The notes under the pieces: generated by a model
Databases searched by the model: none
What the model was told of the DNA's origin: nothing
What the model saw: the letters and a program-made list of their open reading frames with translations, nothing else
Translations under genes and position numbers: made by a program
NCBI RefSeq assembly: GCF_003858635.1
Contig: NZ_RQJO01000007.1
Coordinates: 1,117,941 to 1,181,940, forward strand
Direction of reading: 5' to 3'
Origin: Larkinella rosea
GTDB lineage: Bacteria; Bacteroidota; Bacteroidia; Cytophagales; Spirosomataceae
DNA: 64,000 nt
In this document: piece by piece, positions 49,003-57,889 of the stretch
Layout: each line of letters starts with the position of its first letter
Numbering within the stretch: position 1 is the first letter of the stretch

Positions 49003-50070
49003 ATGTACCGCACCATCCACATCAACCCGGTTTTGCCGGGGCAGTCACGCTCATCGGTTCTGGTGATTTACACCGGCGGTACGCTGGGCATGGTTTATGA
49101 CCGGCTGAACGATCAGCTGGTTCCGTTCGATTTTGAACAGATTCTGGATCGCGTCCCTGAAATCCGGCGGCTTGATTTTGAGTTGACGGTAATTGTGCTG
49201 AATGAATTGATTGATTCGTCGAACATGAAACCGTCGAACTGGGTCAATCTGGCGCGCATTGTCCGGGATAATTACGATTTGTACGATAGTTTCGTGATTC
49301 TCCACGGAACGGACACGATGGCTTACACGGCGTCCGCGTTGAGTTATTTGCTCGAAGGACTGAACAAACCGGTCATTTTGACGGGAGCTCAACTGCCGAT
49401 TGGCGTTGCTCGGTCAGACGCAAGGGAAAATTTTATAACGGCCATGGAAATTGCGGCTGCGCGGGAAAACGACCAGCCCATCGTGCCGGAAGTCTGCATT
49501 TATTTCAACTCCCTGTTACTCCGGGGAAATCGGGCGAAAAAGAAAGAAAGTGTACATTTTAACGCCTTTCATTCCGAGAATTACCCGCATCTGGCCATGG
49601 CGGGAGTCAACATCGAATACAATTCCCCTTTCATTCGTCCATTTTCACCTGATTTGCAGTTGAAGGTTTACGAAGAAATGGATACGCACGTTGTCGTGTT
49701 ACCCATTTTCCCGGGCATCAATCATCAGATTATCAGTTCCATCCTTGGTATTCCGGGCTTAAAAGGACTGGTGCTGGAAAGCTACGGTTCGGGCAATGCG
49801 CCAACGGAAACCTGGTTCCTGAATGCGTTGAAAAGCGCCATCGACCGTGGATTGATCATCTTCAACGTCTCCCAATGTGACGGTGGTCGAGTGACGCAGG
49901 GACGGTATCAGACCAGCAAACAACTCGACGAGATCGGGGTGCTAAGCGGCAGCGACATCACCATCGAAGCTGCTGTCACGAAACTGATGTTTCTGCTTGC
50001 CAATGAACCCAATCACGAGAAGTTGAAAAACCGGCTGATCACGCCAATAAGTGGAGAAATGAGTCTTTGA
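49003..50070 (+). CDS. ansA: Type I (cytoplasmic) L-asparaginase
   Basis: 355 residues. ATG at 49003, 1 bp after the tatD stop, was preferred over an ATG at 48976 inside tatD. The two catalytic threonine segments are VIYTGGTLGM (T24 region) and ILHGTDTMAYTASALSY; QLPIGVARSDARENFITAM and SYGSGNAP are also typical. No signal peptide, as expected for type I. Converts asparagine to aspartate and ammonia. Last gene of the operon. Confidence 0.94.
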   Translation: MYRTIHINPVLPGQSRSSVLVIYTGGTLGMVYDRLNDQLVPFDFEQILDRVPEIRRLDFELTVIVLNELIDSSNMKPSNWVNLARIVRDNYDLYDSFVILHGTDTMAYTASALSYLLEGLNKPVILTGAQLPIGVARSDARENFITAMEIAAARENDQPIVPEVCIYFNSLLLRGNRAKKKESVHFNAFHSENYPHLAMAGVNIEYNSPFIRPFSPDLQLKVYEEMDTHVVVLPIFPGINHQIISSILGIPGLKGLVLESYGSGNAPTETWFLNALKSAIDRGLIIFNVSQCDGGRVTQGRYQTSKQLDEIGVLSGSDITIEAAVTKLMFLLANEPNHEKLKNRLITPISGEMSL

Positions 50071-50130
50071 GCCCGGAAAACCGGTTGTTATTGTCCAAAA
50101 TAACAACCATCTTTGCAACCCGATTTACCC

Positions 50131-50218
50131 AGAGAGGTGTCCGAGTGGTTGAAGGAGCACGCCTGGAAAGTGTGTATACGTCTAAAGCGTATCGAGGGTT
50201 CGAATCCCTTCCTCTCTG
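50131..50218 (+). tRNA. tRNA-Ser (anticodon GGA)
   Basis: Acceptor AGAGAGG pairs with CCTCTCT, discriminator G at 50218. Anticodon loop CTGGAAA is in a CACGC/GTGTG stem. A long variable arm (tatacgtctaaagcgtat) identifies a class II Ser tRNA. T arm GGGTTCGAATCCC. CCA is not encoded. Confidence 0.95.
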
Positions 50219-50227
50219 CATACCTTC

Positions 50228-50262
50228 AAATAAGTCGCTCATTAAGAGCGACTTATTTTATT
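50228..50262 (+). terminator. Rho-independent terminator after tRNA-Ser
   Basis: aaataagtcgctc (50228-50240) pairs perfectly with gagcgacttattt (50246-50258), 5-nt loop, then TTATTTT. It starts 10 bp after the tRNA. Confidence 0.88.
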
Positions 50263-50566
50263 TTACAGGATTTGGAGCGAAATAAGGGTGAATATCCTCG
50301 CCTTGGTTTTATGCTCTTTTTGAATCCGCAAAGCCTACGCAGCCCGATGATCGGCGCAGGCAGTAGCCCCTTTTTACCGGTTTACTGCCCAACAGCCGCT
50401 CACGAATTAAATCAGCTTCTTGCTTGCTCAGTATTATTGTTTTTCGTTCATTTATCCGATTACTCCGCTATTCATTTATTCAGTTGCTGAGGGATGACTG
50501 ACGCAGCCTTGAACGATCGAATGCACTGATAAAAAGTAAACTCAATTACCTAACCCATCAATTCCA
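50263..50566. other. Intergenic region, no gene seen
   Basis: About 300 bp between the tRNA-Ser terminator and the small gene at 50567. No repeat, promoter match or protein-like frame is convincing. Confidence 0.5.
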
Positions 50567-50845
50567 ATGGCCACTGAATACCAAATCGTAACCTTAGTCC
50601 AGAATGCACAACCGAACCCGGAAGGAAAATACGATCCCATTCACTGGGAACAGGACAATGATATTGCTGACATGTTAAGCAACGGATATAAACCTGAGCA
50701 AATCACCACAACAAGCGGAGAAAAAGGTTTGATTACCCTGACAATATTATTTTCACGGCCAGTACAAACGGCTTCTCCGCAAATGAGTGGTCGCGACCAG
50801 GTCACGCTTGATCGGTTTGCTCAGAAAGCAGAACGAGGTTATTGA
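50567..50845 (+). CDS. Small hypothetical protein
   Basis: 92 residues, ATG start (MATEYQIVTLVQ). Soluble, mixed charge, no signal peptide or helix, no recognised domain. Codon use looks normal (ACC, GAT, AAA), and the frame is closed by a proper stop next to the decayed module fragment. Possibly real; function unknown. Confidence 0.5.
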   Translation: MATEYQIVTLVQNAQPNPEGKYDPIHWEQDNDIADMLSNGYKPEQITTTSGEKGLITLTILFSRPVQTASPQMSGRDQVTLDRFAQKAERGY

Positions 50846-50965
50846 AAAAAAGCGTGTTTGCCGGTTCCCTTCCCGGCAGTTTGCAGATCCGTCCGGAACA
50901 CGTCCGGCCCAGGTTTATCCACGGAAAGTACTGCAACCGGCGCCAATGATATTCCCACGGAAGCT
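50846..50965 (-). pseudogene. Decayed fragment of the GWxWDRN module of the T9SS proteins
   Basis: On the minus strand 50965-50920 reads SFRGNIIGAGCSTFRG, matching the module start SFDGFVYGADCSTFRG. After a deletion of roughly 30 codons and a frame change, 50907-50846 reads DVFRTDLQTAGKGTGKHAFF, matching DVFRQDLQIAGKGNGKHAFS. Stop codons and the deletion make it non-functional. It lies between the small gene and the end of the caspase gene, about 45 kb from the intact copies. Confidence 0.8.
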
Positions 50966-50987
50966 GTCACTAACCGGCTTCCGTGGC

Positions 50988-53267
50988 CTACCAGGTTTCT
51001 CCCAGACGCTTAAGGGCTTTTTGGGCATATTCGTTGCCCTGACGGGCGGCCAGTTTGTAGTAGGATATCGCCGTAGCTTTGTTTTTCGCGACTCCTTTTC
51101 CCTCTTCATACATGTCCCCCAAATAAGCTTGCCCTCTGGCATCATTCTGCAGAGCAGCCTGATGATACCAATAAACGGCATCTAACTCATTTTTGGCAAT
51201 GCCAATCCCTTTTTCATACCTGGCTCCTAAATTAACCTGCGAATCTGCATACCCTTGCTCAGCGGCTTTCCGATACCACCGAACGGCTTCCGCTTCATCT
51301 TTGGCAACCCCCGTTCCATTGGTATACATGACCCCCAAATTGTGCTGTCCGAGCGAATAACCCTGATCAGCGGCTTTCCGATACCAGCGAACTGCTTCTG
51401 CATCATCTTTTTCTACCCCCTGGCCATTCTGGTACCTCAGTCCTAAATTAAGCTGGCCCTGGCTATGGTTTTGGTCTGCGGCTTTCCGATACCAGCGAAC
51501 CGCTTCCTGGTCATTCTGGGCCACCCCTTTTCCCATCGAATACATAAAGCCCAGGTTATTCTGCCCTTGCGCGTCACCTTGTTCAGCGGCTTTCCGATAC
51601 CAGCGGGCGGCTTCCACCTCATTCTTGTCAATGCCTTTTCCATACTCATACATAAACCCCAGATTTACCTGTGCATCGGCACTGTTTTGTTCTGCGGCTT
51701 TCCAATACCACTGCACAGCTACCACTTCGTCCTTGCCCACTCCTGTCCCATTGGCATACATCAACCCCAAATTAAGTTGTCCACGCGCATTACCTTGTTC
51801 GGCGGCTTTCCGAAACCAGCGAACGGCTTCCCGCTGATCTTTCGCTACCCCCTGGCCCGAATCATATACCAACCCCAAATTAATCTGTCCATTAGCATTA
51901 CCTTGCTCAGCGGCTTTTCGAAACCATTGAGCGGCTTCAATCTCATTTTTAGCGATCCCTTTACCATTTGAATACATTAATCCCAGGTTATTCTGTCCGT
52001 GGCCGAAACCCTGCTCGGCAGACTTGCGGAACCAGCGGATAGCTTCGCTGTAATTTTTTTCGACCCCTTCACCCTCCAGGTAAGCATAGCCTAAATTGTT
52101 TTGCCCCCTGGCATTACCTTGCTCTGCCGACTTTCGATTCAAACGAAGTGATTCGGCAAAATTCTGATCAACCCCTCTACCAAGTGCATACATGTAGGCC
52201 AGTCCGGCCTGTCCATCGGCGTTGTTCTGCTCAGCCGACTTCCGATACCAGCGAACCGCTTCCGTATCATTTCGAACCGTTCCCAGACCCTTCTCGTGCA
52301 TATTAGCCAAACTCGCCTGCGCCAGCGCATCCAGCTGAGCGGTGTTCGATGATAACAATTCAAAAGCTTTCGAATACTCCTCGTTGCGGTAAGCCTGAAC
52401 CCCTTCCTTTACCAATTCCAGCGAGCGTTTTTTGCTCATGCTTTCCCCGGTGGACAAAGGAGCGGTTTCGACAAACACAAAGTCGCCCAACAGTTTATCG
52501 TAACGGGCTGGTGATTGCCGACGATTGCTTTTTTCTTCCACTGCCAACGAGGTCAGATCCAGAATGGTCCTGATTCCCAGATTGGGGCGGTCGAGGTAGT
52601 TGAGCAGGGCTTCGGTAAATAAGCCGTTCCGGCCATTCACATTGTCGTCGGCTGAACGGCCCTCGTCGGTGGCGAATACAACCATGCTGCCCCGTGGGTT
52701 GTTGGTGGGTTTAACCAACCCCGGCTGAACCGTCAGATTCCGTTTCCCATTTTCGCACATCTTCAAGTCGGGCAAGTCACGGCAGGCATCCAGAAAGACG
52801 AAACTGTTGCGGACGTTCCGGCTGGCCAGATCACTCAGGATGCGGTTTAGGGTAATTCCATATTCATCGACCTGTTCCAGACAGCGAATGTCGGCATCAG
52901 TCGGCAAGAGGTAGTTTTTGCCTTCGTAGCTGATTCCGTGGCCGGAATAATAAATCAGGGCGACGTCCGAGGTGGTCAGTTTTTCCTTGAATTTATTAAG
53001 ACCCGCCGAAAACTGCTGATACGTCGCACTATTCAGCAGAATGACTTCAAATCCAAGTTTTTTCAACGCGTTACCCACATCTTCCGCATCGTTCAGGGGG
53101 TTTTTCAGGGAAGGAGCGTGCAGATAGTTTTTGTTACCAATCACCAGCGCCAGTCGCCGTTCCGTTCCGGTCGGAGCGGTTCCGTTGAGTATTCTGAAGC
53201 CTTTTTGACCATGCGCCAGGACCACCAGGCCGAGCAACGAGATACAGAGTAAAAGTCTTGATTTCAT
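50988..53267 (-). CDS. Secreted caspase-like peptidase (C14) with twelve Sel1 repeats
   Basis: 759 residues with a signal peptide (MKSRLLLCISLLGLVVLAHGQ). Residues about 35-270 are a p20-like caspase domain: RLALVIGNKNYLHAPSLKNP, catalytic H110 in YYSGHGISYEG, C162 in FVFLDACRDL, and FATDEGRSADDN after the linker. Residues about 310-750 are twelve Sel1-like (SLR/TPR) repeats of ~36 residues (pattern GQxNLGLMYxxGxGVxKDxxEAxRWYRKAAEQG). Metacaspase-type enzymes cut after Arg or Lys; the repeats would bind partners. The signal peptide places it outside the cytoplasm. Downstream lies a decayed T9SS module. Confidence 0.93.
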   Translation of the reverse strand: MKSRLLLCISLLGLVVLAHGQKGFRILNGTAPTGTERRLALVIGNKNYLHAPSLKNPLNDAEDVGNALKKLGFEVILLNSATYQQFSAGLNKFKEKLTTSDVALIYYSGHGISYEGKNYLLPTDADIRCLEQVDEYGITLNRILSDLASRNVRNSFVFLDACRDLPDLKMCENGKRNLTVQPGLVKPTNNPRGSMVVFATDEGRSADDNVNGRNGLFTEALLNYLDRPNLGIRTILDLTSLAVEEKSNRRQSPARYDKLLGDFVFVETAPLSTGESMSKKRSLELVKEGVQAYRNEEYSKAFELLSSNTAQLDALAQASLANMHEKGLGTVRNDTEAVRWYRKSAEQNNADGQAGLAYMYALGRGVDQNFAESLRLNRKSAEQGNARGQNNLGYAYLEGEGVEKNYSEAIRWFRKSAEQGFGHGQNNLGLMYSNGKGIAKNEIEAAQWFRKAAEQGNANGQINLGLVYDSGQGVAKDQREAVRWFRKAAEQGNARGQLNLGLMYANGTGVGKDEVVAVQWYWKAAEQNSADAQVNLGFMYEYGKGIDKNEVEAARWYRKAAEQGDAQGQNNLGFMYSMGKGVAQNDQEAVRWYRKAADQNHSQGQLNLGLRYQNGQGVEKDDAEAVRWYRKAADQGYSLGQHNLGVMYTNGTGVAKDEAEAVRWYRKAAEQGYADSQVNLGARYEKGIGIAKNELDAVYWYHQAALQNDARGQAYLGDMYEEGKGVAKNKATAISYYKLAARQGNEYAQKALKRLGETW

Positions 53268-53473
53268 CCTTCAGTAAATTTGCAATTATATCCCTAAAGT
53301 TCCGTGCGAACCAAGCCATTGCCGAACTTTTTGTGGCTTATTTCCCTCCATTTCTGTCATTGATTGCCATTTTGAGCCGATGGTTATCAACGGGAAACTG
53401 ATTTTATTTCCAACTAATTAGCGGTTTTCTCTGCGCTTAGTCAAAAAACCGCATCCCCTCAAAATCGCCTTTG

Positions 53474-53512
53474 CAAAAAAATAAGCCACTCATGCTGAGC
53501 AGCTTATTTTCC
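53474..53512 (-). terminator. Rho-independent terminator of the lipoprotein gene at 53533
   Basis: On the minus strand aaaataagc (53510-53502) pairs with gcttatttt (53486-53478), followed by a T run. It starts about 21 bp after the stop codon. Confidence 0.8.
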
Positions 53513-53532
53513 AAAGCAGAACTAACAACGAC

Positions 53533-54141
53533 TTACGAACCGGCCTTTACCGATCGTTCCGGAATGGTACTCAATGCGGCTTTGTGCAGGACCAGTTTTT
53601 CCGCGACCGTATCCACACTGATTTCGATCCAGCCAACAAATCGCTTTTCGTTTTTATACACCTGCACGGGCAAAAAATGGTGATTACTCGCTTTCCAATT
53701 GCCTTCCCAATAAGACGGTTTTGTTTCGGAAATAACCTTTTGAACCAACACATTTGATGAAATCTTATACCAGAAAAATCCGTTAAAATCGTTCAATGGT
53801 ATTTCATCGCCCTTGTTAAATCGGGCCATCGATTCCTGATCATTAATCGGCAGGTAACTATCGACACCGGATGCAATCAAATACTGTACCTTGTCGAGTC
53901 GGTAAACCGCATCGCCAACGAGTTGAGTCTCGAAAATAAAATCCTGAATTCCGTCCTTATTCAAGTCAAGTGTGACTACCCCTCCCGGTTTGACTTCTTT
54001 GCCGGTCAGGTCTGTGTATAACAAGTTATCAGCGGGCGGAGCTGGTGCAACAATCGAATCTTTCGATTGTTGACAGGAAACATTCAATAGCAGTAAAACC
54101 GCTAAGTATAAAAATCCATTTGCATTAAGTGCAGTACGCAT
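53533..54141 (-). CDS. Lipoprotein of unknown function with calcium-loop-like motif
   Basis: 202 residues, ATG at 54141, lipobox LNVSC (Cys23). After a Pro/Ala-rich linker, VTLDLNKDGIQDFIFET resembles a single EF-hand/FG-GAP-like metal loop. The rest is a beta-rich domain ending in VGWIEISVDTVAEKLVLHKA. I do not recognise a family. Own terminator; upstream lies a long AT-rich spacer. Confidence 0.7.
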   Translation of the reverse strand: MRTALNANGFLYLAVLLLLNVSCQQSKDSIVAPAPPADNLLYTDLTGKEVKPGGVVTLDLNKDGIQDFIFETQLVGDAVYRLDKVQYLIASGVDSYLPINDQESMARFNKGDEIPLNDFNGFFWYKISSNVLVQKVISETKPSYWEGNWKASNHHFLPVQVYKNEKRFVGWIEISVDTVAEKLVLHKAALSTIPERSVKAGS

Positions 54142-54909
54142 ACATCATTTAATTGGTGGAAAATTCATTACATTCCATTGACTCCAATTCCCTCAATAAC
54201 GTTGAAAAACGATTGATCAACCGGTAAAATCGAAGGTTGATTCGGTACAAATGTCCGGTAAAAAGACATTCTGAAAGGATGGCTAGCCGACTTTCCTGTT
54301 GCTTTAAATCACAATCTTTTTATGATTTTCCTGCTTTTACCGTTCCCTAAAAACATATCAGCCTGCTATGGTTTTTTCCGTAGTTTTAAAATAGTACACC
54401 GGTTTTAACCGACTGGTTTCTGGAACCGGTTTTTAACGATTATTCTGTTTAATCTCAGACGGACTCTGCTGTTTCGATTAGCAATTAAGAGGAAAAATCG
54501 TCCAATATCTCTAAAGGTAGTCAGCTCAGGCGGTAATTATTTTTTATGAGCTCAATCAAAAAGAGTCAACTTAATCAATGCCTATATTTTCATATTCCAA
54601 GTTTATCAATTTGAATATTCGTACGTCTTTTTCGGTTACTCTCCAAATAAGAATCAAGAGTACGCACGAATTCGTTGGGTCGTGCCAAAACAAATAAATT
54701 CCGACAATGCAGTTATTTTGATTTTATTCTAAGAGCTAACTCATTCTTTGCTCCAGTTTAAACGGAAGCAGCTCAGTGGAAATACACCTGATTTTTGAAA
54801 GTGGATCGGGTTTAAAGTAGAATAGCTTTTTGTGTCAAAACTTTTTGCTAACTGAAAAATGCAATGATTTACCCCTTCACGATACCTTCTCCTCTTAACG
54901 AATAATGAC
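54142..54909. other. Long AT-rich intergenic region with no gene seen
   Basis: 768 bp, clearly AT-richer than its surroundings, between two divergent genes. No protein-like frame, tRNA or strong hairpin was found. TAGCTTTTTG at 54823 is near a -7 element for the peptidase gene, but the spacing is poor. It might hold an RNA gene or a regulator site that cannot be seen by eye. Confidence 0.5.
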
Positions 54910-55692
54910 ATGCAAGTACTAAAACTAGGCAGTAAGGGAGCTGACGTAAAAAAATGGCAGCTATTCCTGATCGGACAGGGATTTGAACCGGGCGTCGCCA
55001 ATGGCGTTTTTACTCCCCGCACGCACGAAGCGACTGTCGCTTTTCAGAAAAAGCATGATTTGCTACCTGATGGCGTCGTCGGTAATAAATCGGTTGGGGT
55101 CGCGATGCAGCTCGGTTTTCCGGTGCTCACCAACACCGATCCGGACAAAGAAGGTCCAAACTGGCCTCCTAAGCCGAATTTCCCCCCGCTTGCCGGTCTG
55201 GCGGCTCGTCAGGCGCTGTTCGGGAAGTATGCTTTCAAGTCGGCACCGGTTCCGGGCAATCCCGAAAATATCAAGATTCTGGGCGACTGGGAAGCGAAGA
55301 ATATCGTTACCGTAAAGATTCCCCAACTGGTGGGCGTGAGCGGAGCTTCGGCCAGCGGCAATGTTCGTTTTCACCATTTGGCCGTTCCGCAACTCGTGGA
55401 AATGTGGGCCGAGTGGGAACGGGAAGGTTTGCTGAAGTTAGTACTCAGTTATGGAGGTTCCTTCGTGCCCCGCTTCATTCGGGGGAGTCAAACGCAGTTG
55501 AGTAATCACGCATTCGGAACGGCTTTCGACGTGAATGTACCGCAGAATCTGTTGAGTACCATGCCCGCCTTGGTCGGTAAAAAAGGGAGCGTTCGCGAAC
55601 TGGTTCCGATTGCCAACAAGCACGGTTTTTATTGGGGCGGCCACTTTACGCGACTCGACGGTATGCACTTCGAAATCGCTCAGTTGAAATAA
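54910..55692 (+). CDS. Endolysin-like protein: peptidoglycan-binding domain plus M15 peptidase
   Basis: 260 residues. Residues 1-70 are a PG_binding_1 domain (QVLKLGSKGADVKKWQLFL ... GVANGVFTPRTHEATVAFQ). Residues about 130-258 are an M15-type (VanY-like) metallopeptidase with zinc ligands H200 and D207 (SNHAFGTAFDVNVP) and H253 (RLDGMHFEI). There is no signal peptide. This order and the missing signal are typical of phage endolysins, but no other phage gene is nearby. It could be a stray cell-wall enzyme or an effector that needs another way out. Confidence 0.88.
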   Translation: MQVLKLGSKGADVKKWQLFLIGQGFEPGVANGVFTPRTHEATVAFQKKHDLLPDGVVGNKSVGVAMQLGFPVLTNTDPDKEGPNWPPKPNFPPLAGLAARQALFGKYAFKSAPVPGNPENIKILGDWEAKNIVTVKIPQLVGVSGASASGNVRFHHLAVPQLVEMWAEWEREGLLKLVLSYGGSFVPRFIRGSQTQLSNHAFGTAFDVNVPQNLLSTMPALVGKKGSVRELVPIANKHGFYWGGHFTRLDGMHFEIAQLK

Positions 55693-55698
55693 GTCGCA

Positions 55699-55746
55699 CG
55701 TGATCCATACCGGCCGCCAAAAAACCGGTTGCGGGTGTGGATCACG
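55699..55746. terminator. Inverted repeat between convergent genes, probable bidirectional terminator
   Basis: cgtgatccatacc (55699-55711) pairs with ggtgtggatcacg (55734-55746), one mismatch. It lies 6 bp after the peptidase stop and 19 bp before the metallo-hydrolase stop. Confidence 0.65.
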
Positions 55747-55764
55747 TTCGTCTGATTATCGCGA

Positions 55765-56478
55765 TTATCGCCATTGCATCAAAGCCGAATTAAGAGCATC
55801 TTCGACCCGACGGCGTGGTTGGTGGAAATAGACCATTCCGTGGCCGGGCAACATCAAATCGGTGTCGACTCTGGCAAATCGGCGCAGTGATTCAGTGTAG
55901 ATTTTTTTGTCAAAGTCGATCGACCCACTCCAGCCGAAATCACCACTCAGTAGCGTTCCGATCACATCACCACTGATTACAATTCGCTTTCCTTCCCAAT
56001 TGAACAAAAATGCCGTGCATCCCATGCTGTGTCCGGGAAGGTGCATTACCTCGATTTCGAGGCCCAGCACCGTGATTTGCTGTCCATCGGTTACCACCTG
56101 ATCGACGGTAAAAGGCTGAAACGTTTTGTGGTAAAGAAAACCGCAACACCGCTCATCGCCCGAAGCAACGGCATCGGCGGTTTCACCGATGGCAATAAAC
56201 TGAACTCCGCGTTGCTTGAGCAGGTGACCAGCTCCGGCATGGTCCAGATGAGCATGAGTCAGGATGCAATAACGGATCGCATCAGGTGACAACCCCCAGT
56301 ATCGCATGTTATCAAACAGTTGTTCCAGCGTATCCCCACAGCCGCAGTCGAATAAAATCAGCCCTTCCGGCGTCTTCAGAACGTAGGAATTAGCGTCGTT
56401 CCACAAGGCTCCCGGCTGATCGTACGTAATGCCGTTCAAATCGCCACCCACCTGATAAAGATTTTTAAGTAGTTGCAT
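55765..56478 (-). CDS. MBL-fold metallo-hydrolase
   Basis: 237 residues from ATG at 56478 (MQLLKNLYQVGGDLNG); an upstream in-frame TTG is less likely. Metal motif THAHLDHAG (H75, H77, D79, H80), then HLPGHSMGCTAFL, VISGDVIG and LPGHG. Single-domain metallo-beta-lactamase fold, cytoplasmic; the family covers glyoxalase II, lactonases and others and the substrate cannot be told from the sequence. Confidence 0.9.
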   Translation of the reverse strand: MQLLKNLYQVGGDLNGITYDQPGALWNDANSYVLKTPEGLILFDCGCGDTLEQLFDNMRYWGLSPDAIRYCILTHAHLDHAGAGHLLKQRGVQFIAIGETADAVASGDERCCGFLYHKTFQPFTVDQVVTDGQQITVLGLEIEVMHLPGHSMGCTAFLFNWEGKRIVISGDVIGTLLSGDFGWSGSIDFDKKIYTESLRRFARVDTDLMLPGHGMVYFHQPRRRVEDALNSALMQWR

Positions 56479-56702
56479 TGTGAAGAAGTAAAATTCCGGT
56501 TCCAAAACTACATTACCGTTCCGCAGTCAGATTCAGGCCATTGCTCTTCCTATAAATTACCAAAAACCGCTTACCGAGGTCAAATCAGGTGTCGGTAAAT
56601 GTACAATTCCGTATTTTATTTGTTCCAAACCCTAAAATTGTTGTCGGGCTCTCCACAACATTTCTTACTTTTCCGGCTCAATCAAAAATTCACCCATTCG
56701 CT

Positions 56703-57125
56703 ATGGAAATCAAACGCAATGCCACCGCCCGCTGGGAAGGTTCAGGCAAAGATGGTAAAGGGGCGCTCAGCACAGCAAGCACGGTTTTGAACGACACCCA
56801 ATATTCCTTCAATACCCGGTTTGCCGATGGAATCGGTACCAATCCCGAAGAATTGGTGGCAGCCGCACACTCGGGCTGTTTTGCCATGCAATTGGCCTTT
56901 AACATTCAGGGGGCCGGTTTCACGGCCACTTTCATCGACGCTAAAGCCGTTATTACCCTCGACACGGGCAACAGCAGCATTACCAGTTCCAAACTAACCG
57001 TCACTGCCAGTGTTCCCGGTATTTCGAAAGAAAAGTTTGACGAATTGGTGGAACACGCCGAAAAAAACTGCCCGATTTCAAAATTATTAAATACCGCCAT
57101 CAGCGTCGACGCAACGCTGGAATAA
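56703..57125 (+). CDS. OsmC family peroxiredoxin
   Basis: 140 residues from ATG at 56703 (MEIKRNATARWEGSGKDGKG), matching the usual OsmC start. The two redox cysteines are C59 in AAHSGCFAM and C123 in EKNCPISKLL; NPEELVAAAHSGC is the family signature. Reduces organic hydroperoxides. Divergent from the MBL gene with a 224-bp spacer. Confidence 0.95.
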   Translation: MEIKRNATARWEGSGKDGKGALSTASTVLNDTQYSFNTRFADGIGTNPEELVAAAHSGCFAMQLAFNIQGAGFTATFIDAKAVITLDTGNSSITSSKLTVTASVPGISKEKFDELVEHAEKNCPISKLLNTAISVDATLE

Positions 57126-57138
57126 CTGAAAAAGTACC

Positions 57139-57192
57139 AATGACCGGCGGACGGTGAGACCACAACTACTCATTTTACGACCGGTCATTTTT
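57139..57192 (+). terminator. Hairpin after osmC-type gene, possible terminator
   Basis: aatgaccgg (57139-57147) pairs with ccggtcatt (57181-57189), then TTT. The loop is long (33 nt), so it is less sure. Confidence 0.45.
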
Positions 57193-57314
57193 CATGAAAT
57201 ACGCCCCATTTTTGGCCTGTCATTTGCTGCAATATATCAAATGCGAAATCGTTTTCGTTCTATAACGAAACAATCCCTTTTTCAATTTCAACTTTGAAAA
57301 ACCCTAAAGGCCCA

Positions 57315-57773
57315 ATGAGACTAATCGTCACCCTTTTTATCCTCGCAATTAGCATTTCCGCCTGTAAAAAAGGAGGTTCCGATTCGGACAATGTTGATCC
57401 ACGGGAGCAGTATTATGGCATTTACGACGTCGATTATTCGTCCAAAACGATAGTCGGGGCAATTGATCTCAACGAAGATTCCGGCAAAGGAATTCTGACG
57501 TTCGCTAAAGGAGATGCTGCCAATGAGCTCAAAATGACGATCGAATTTACGGGATTCAGCTCAACGACGGATGTTGTCAAGTTAGACGGCACCAAATTCA
57601 CGGTTAACCGCACTCGGGATCAGATGAGGTTAGGCAATAAAGATTACGACGCCGAATTTTTAAGCACCGGTTTATTTGAGGGCAAACTGGTCACGCTCAC
57701 TTCGGTCAATACCGTCAATCAAAATGGAACGGTAGTGAAATGGACCCGGTCCTACAAGGGCAACCGCCGGTAA
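57315..57773 (+). CDS. Small lipoprotein of unknown function
   Basis: 152 residues from ATG at 57315 (MRLIVTLFILAISISACKKG), lipobox SISAC (Cys17). The mature part is a small beta-rich domain (YYGIYDVDYSSKTIVGAIDL ...). I do not recognise a family. It has its own strong terminator. Confidence 0.75.
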   Translation: MRLIVTLFILAISISACKKGGSDSDNVDPREQYYGIYDVDYSSKTIVGAIDLNEDSGKGILTFAKGDAANELKMTIEFTGFSSTTDVVKLDGTKFTVNRTRDQMRLGNKDYDAEFLSTGLFEGKLVTLTSVNTVNQNGTVVKWTRSYKGNRR

Positions 57774-57787
57774 TACCGAAATAGTGC

Positions 57788-57829
57788 AAAAAGTCCACCC
57801 GGTTAACTGGTTACCGGGTGGACTTTTTT
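57788..57829 (+). terminator. Rho-independent terminator
   Basis: Perfect 16-bp stem: aaaaagtccacccggt (57788-57803) with its complement (57813-57828), 9-nt loop, ending in a T run. It lies 15 bp after the lipoprotein stop. Confidence 0.93.
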
Positions 57830-57889
57830 GTTTAACGTCGTTTTTAGCGGTATTTTTACTTCCGTCAGCATTCTAATCATACCAACCTA

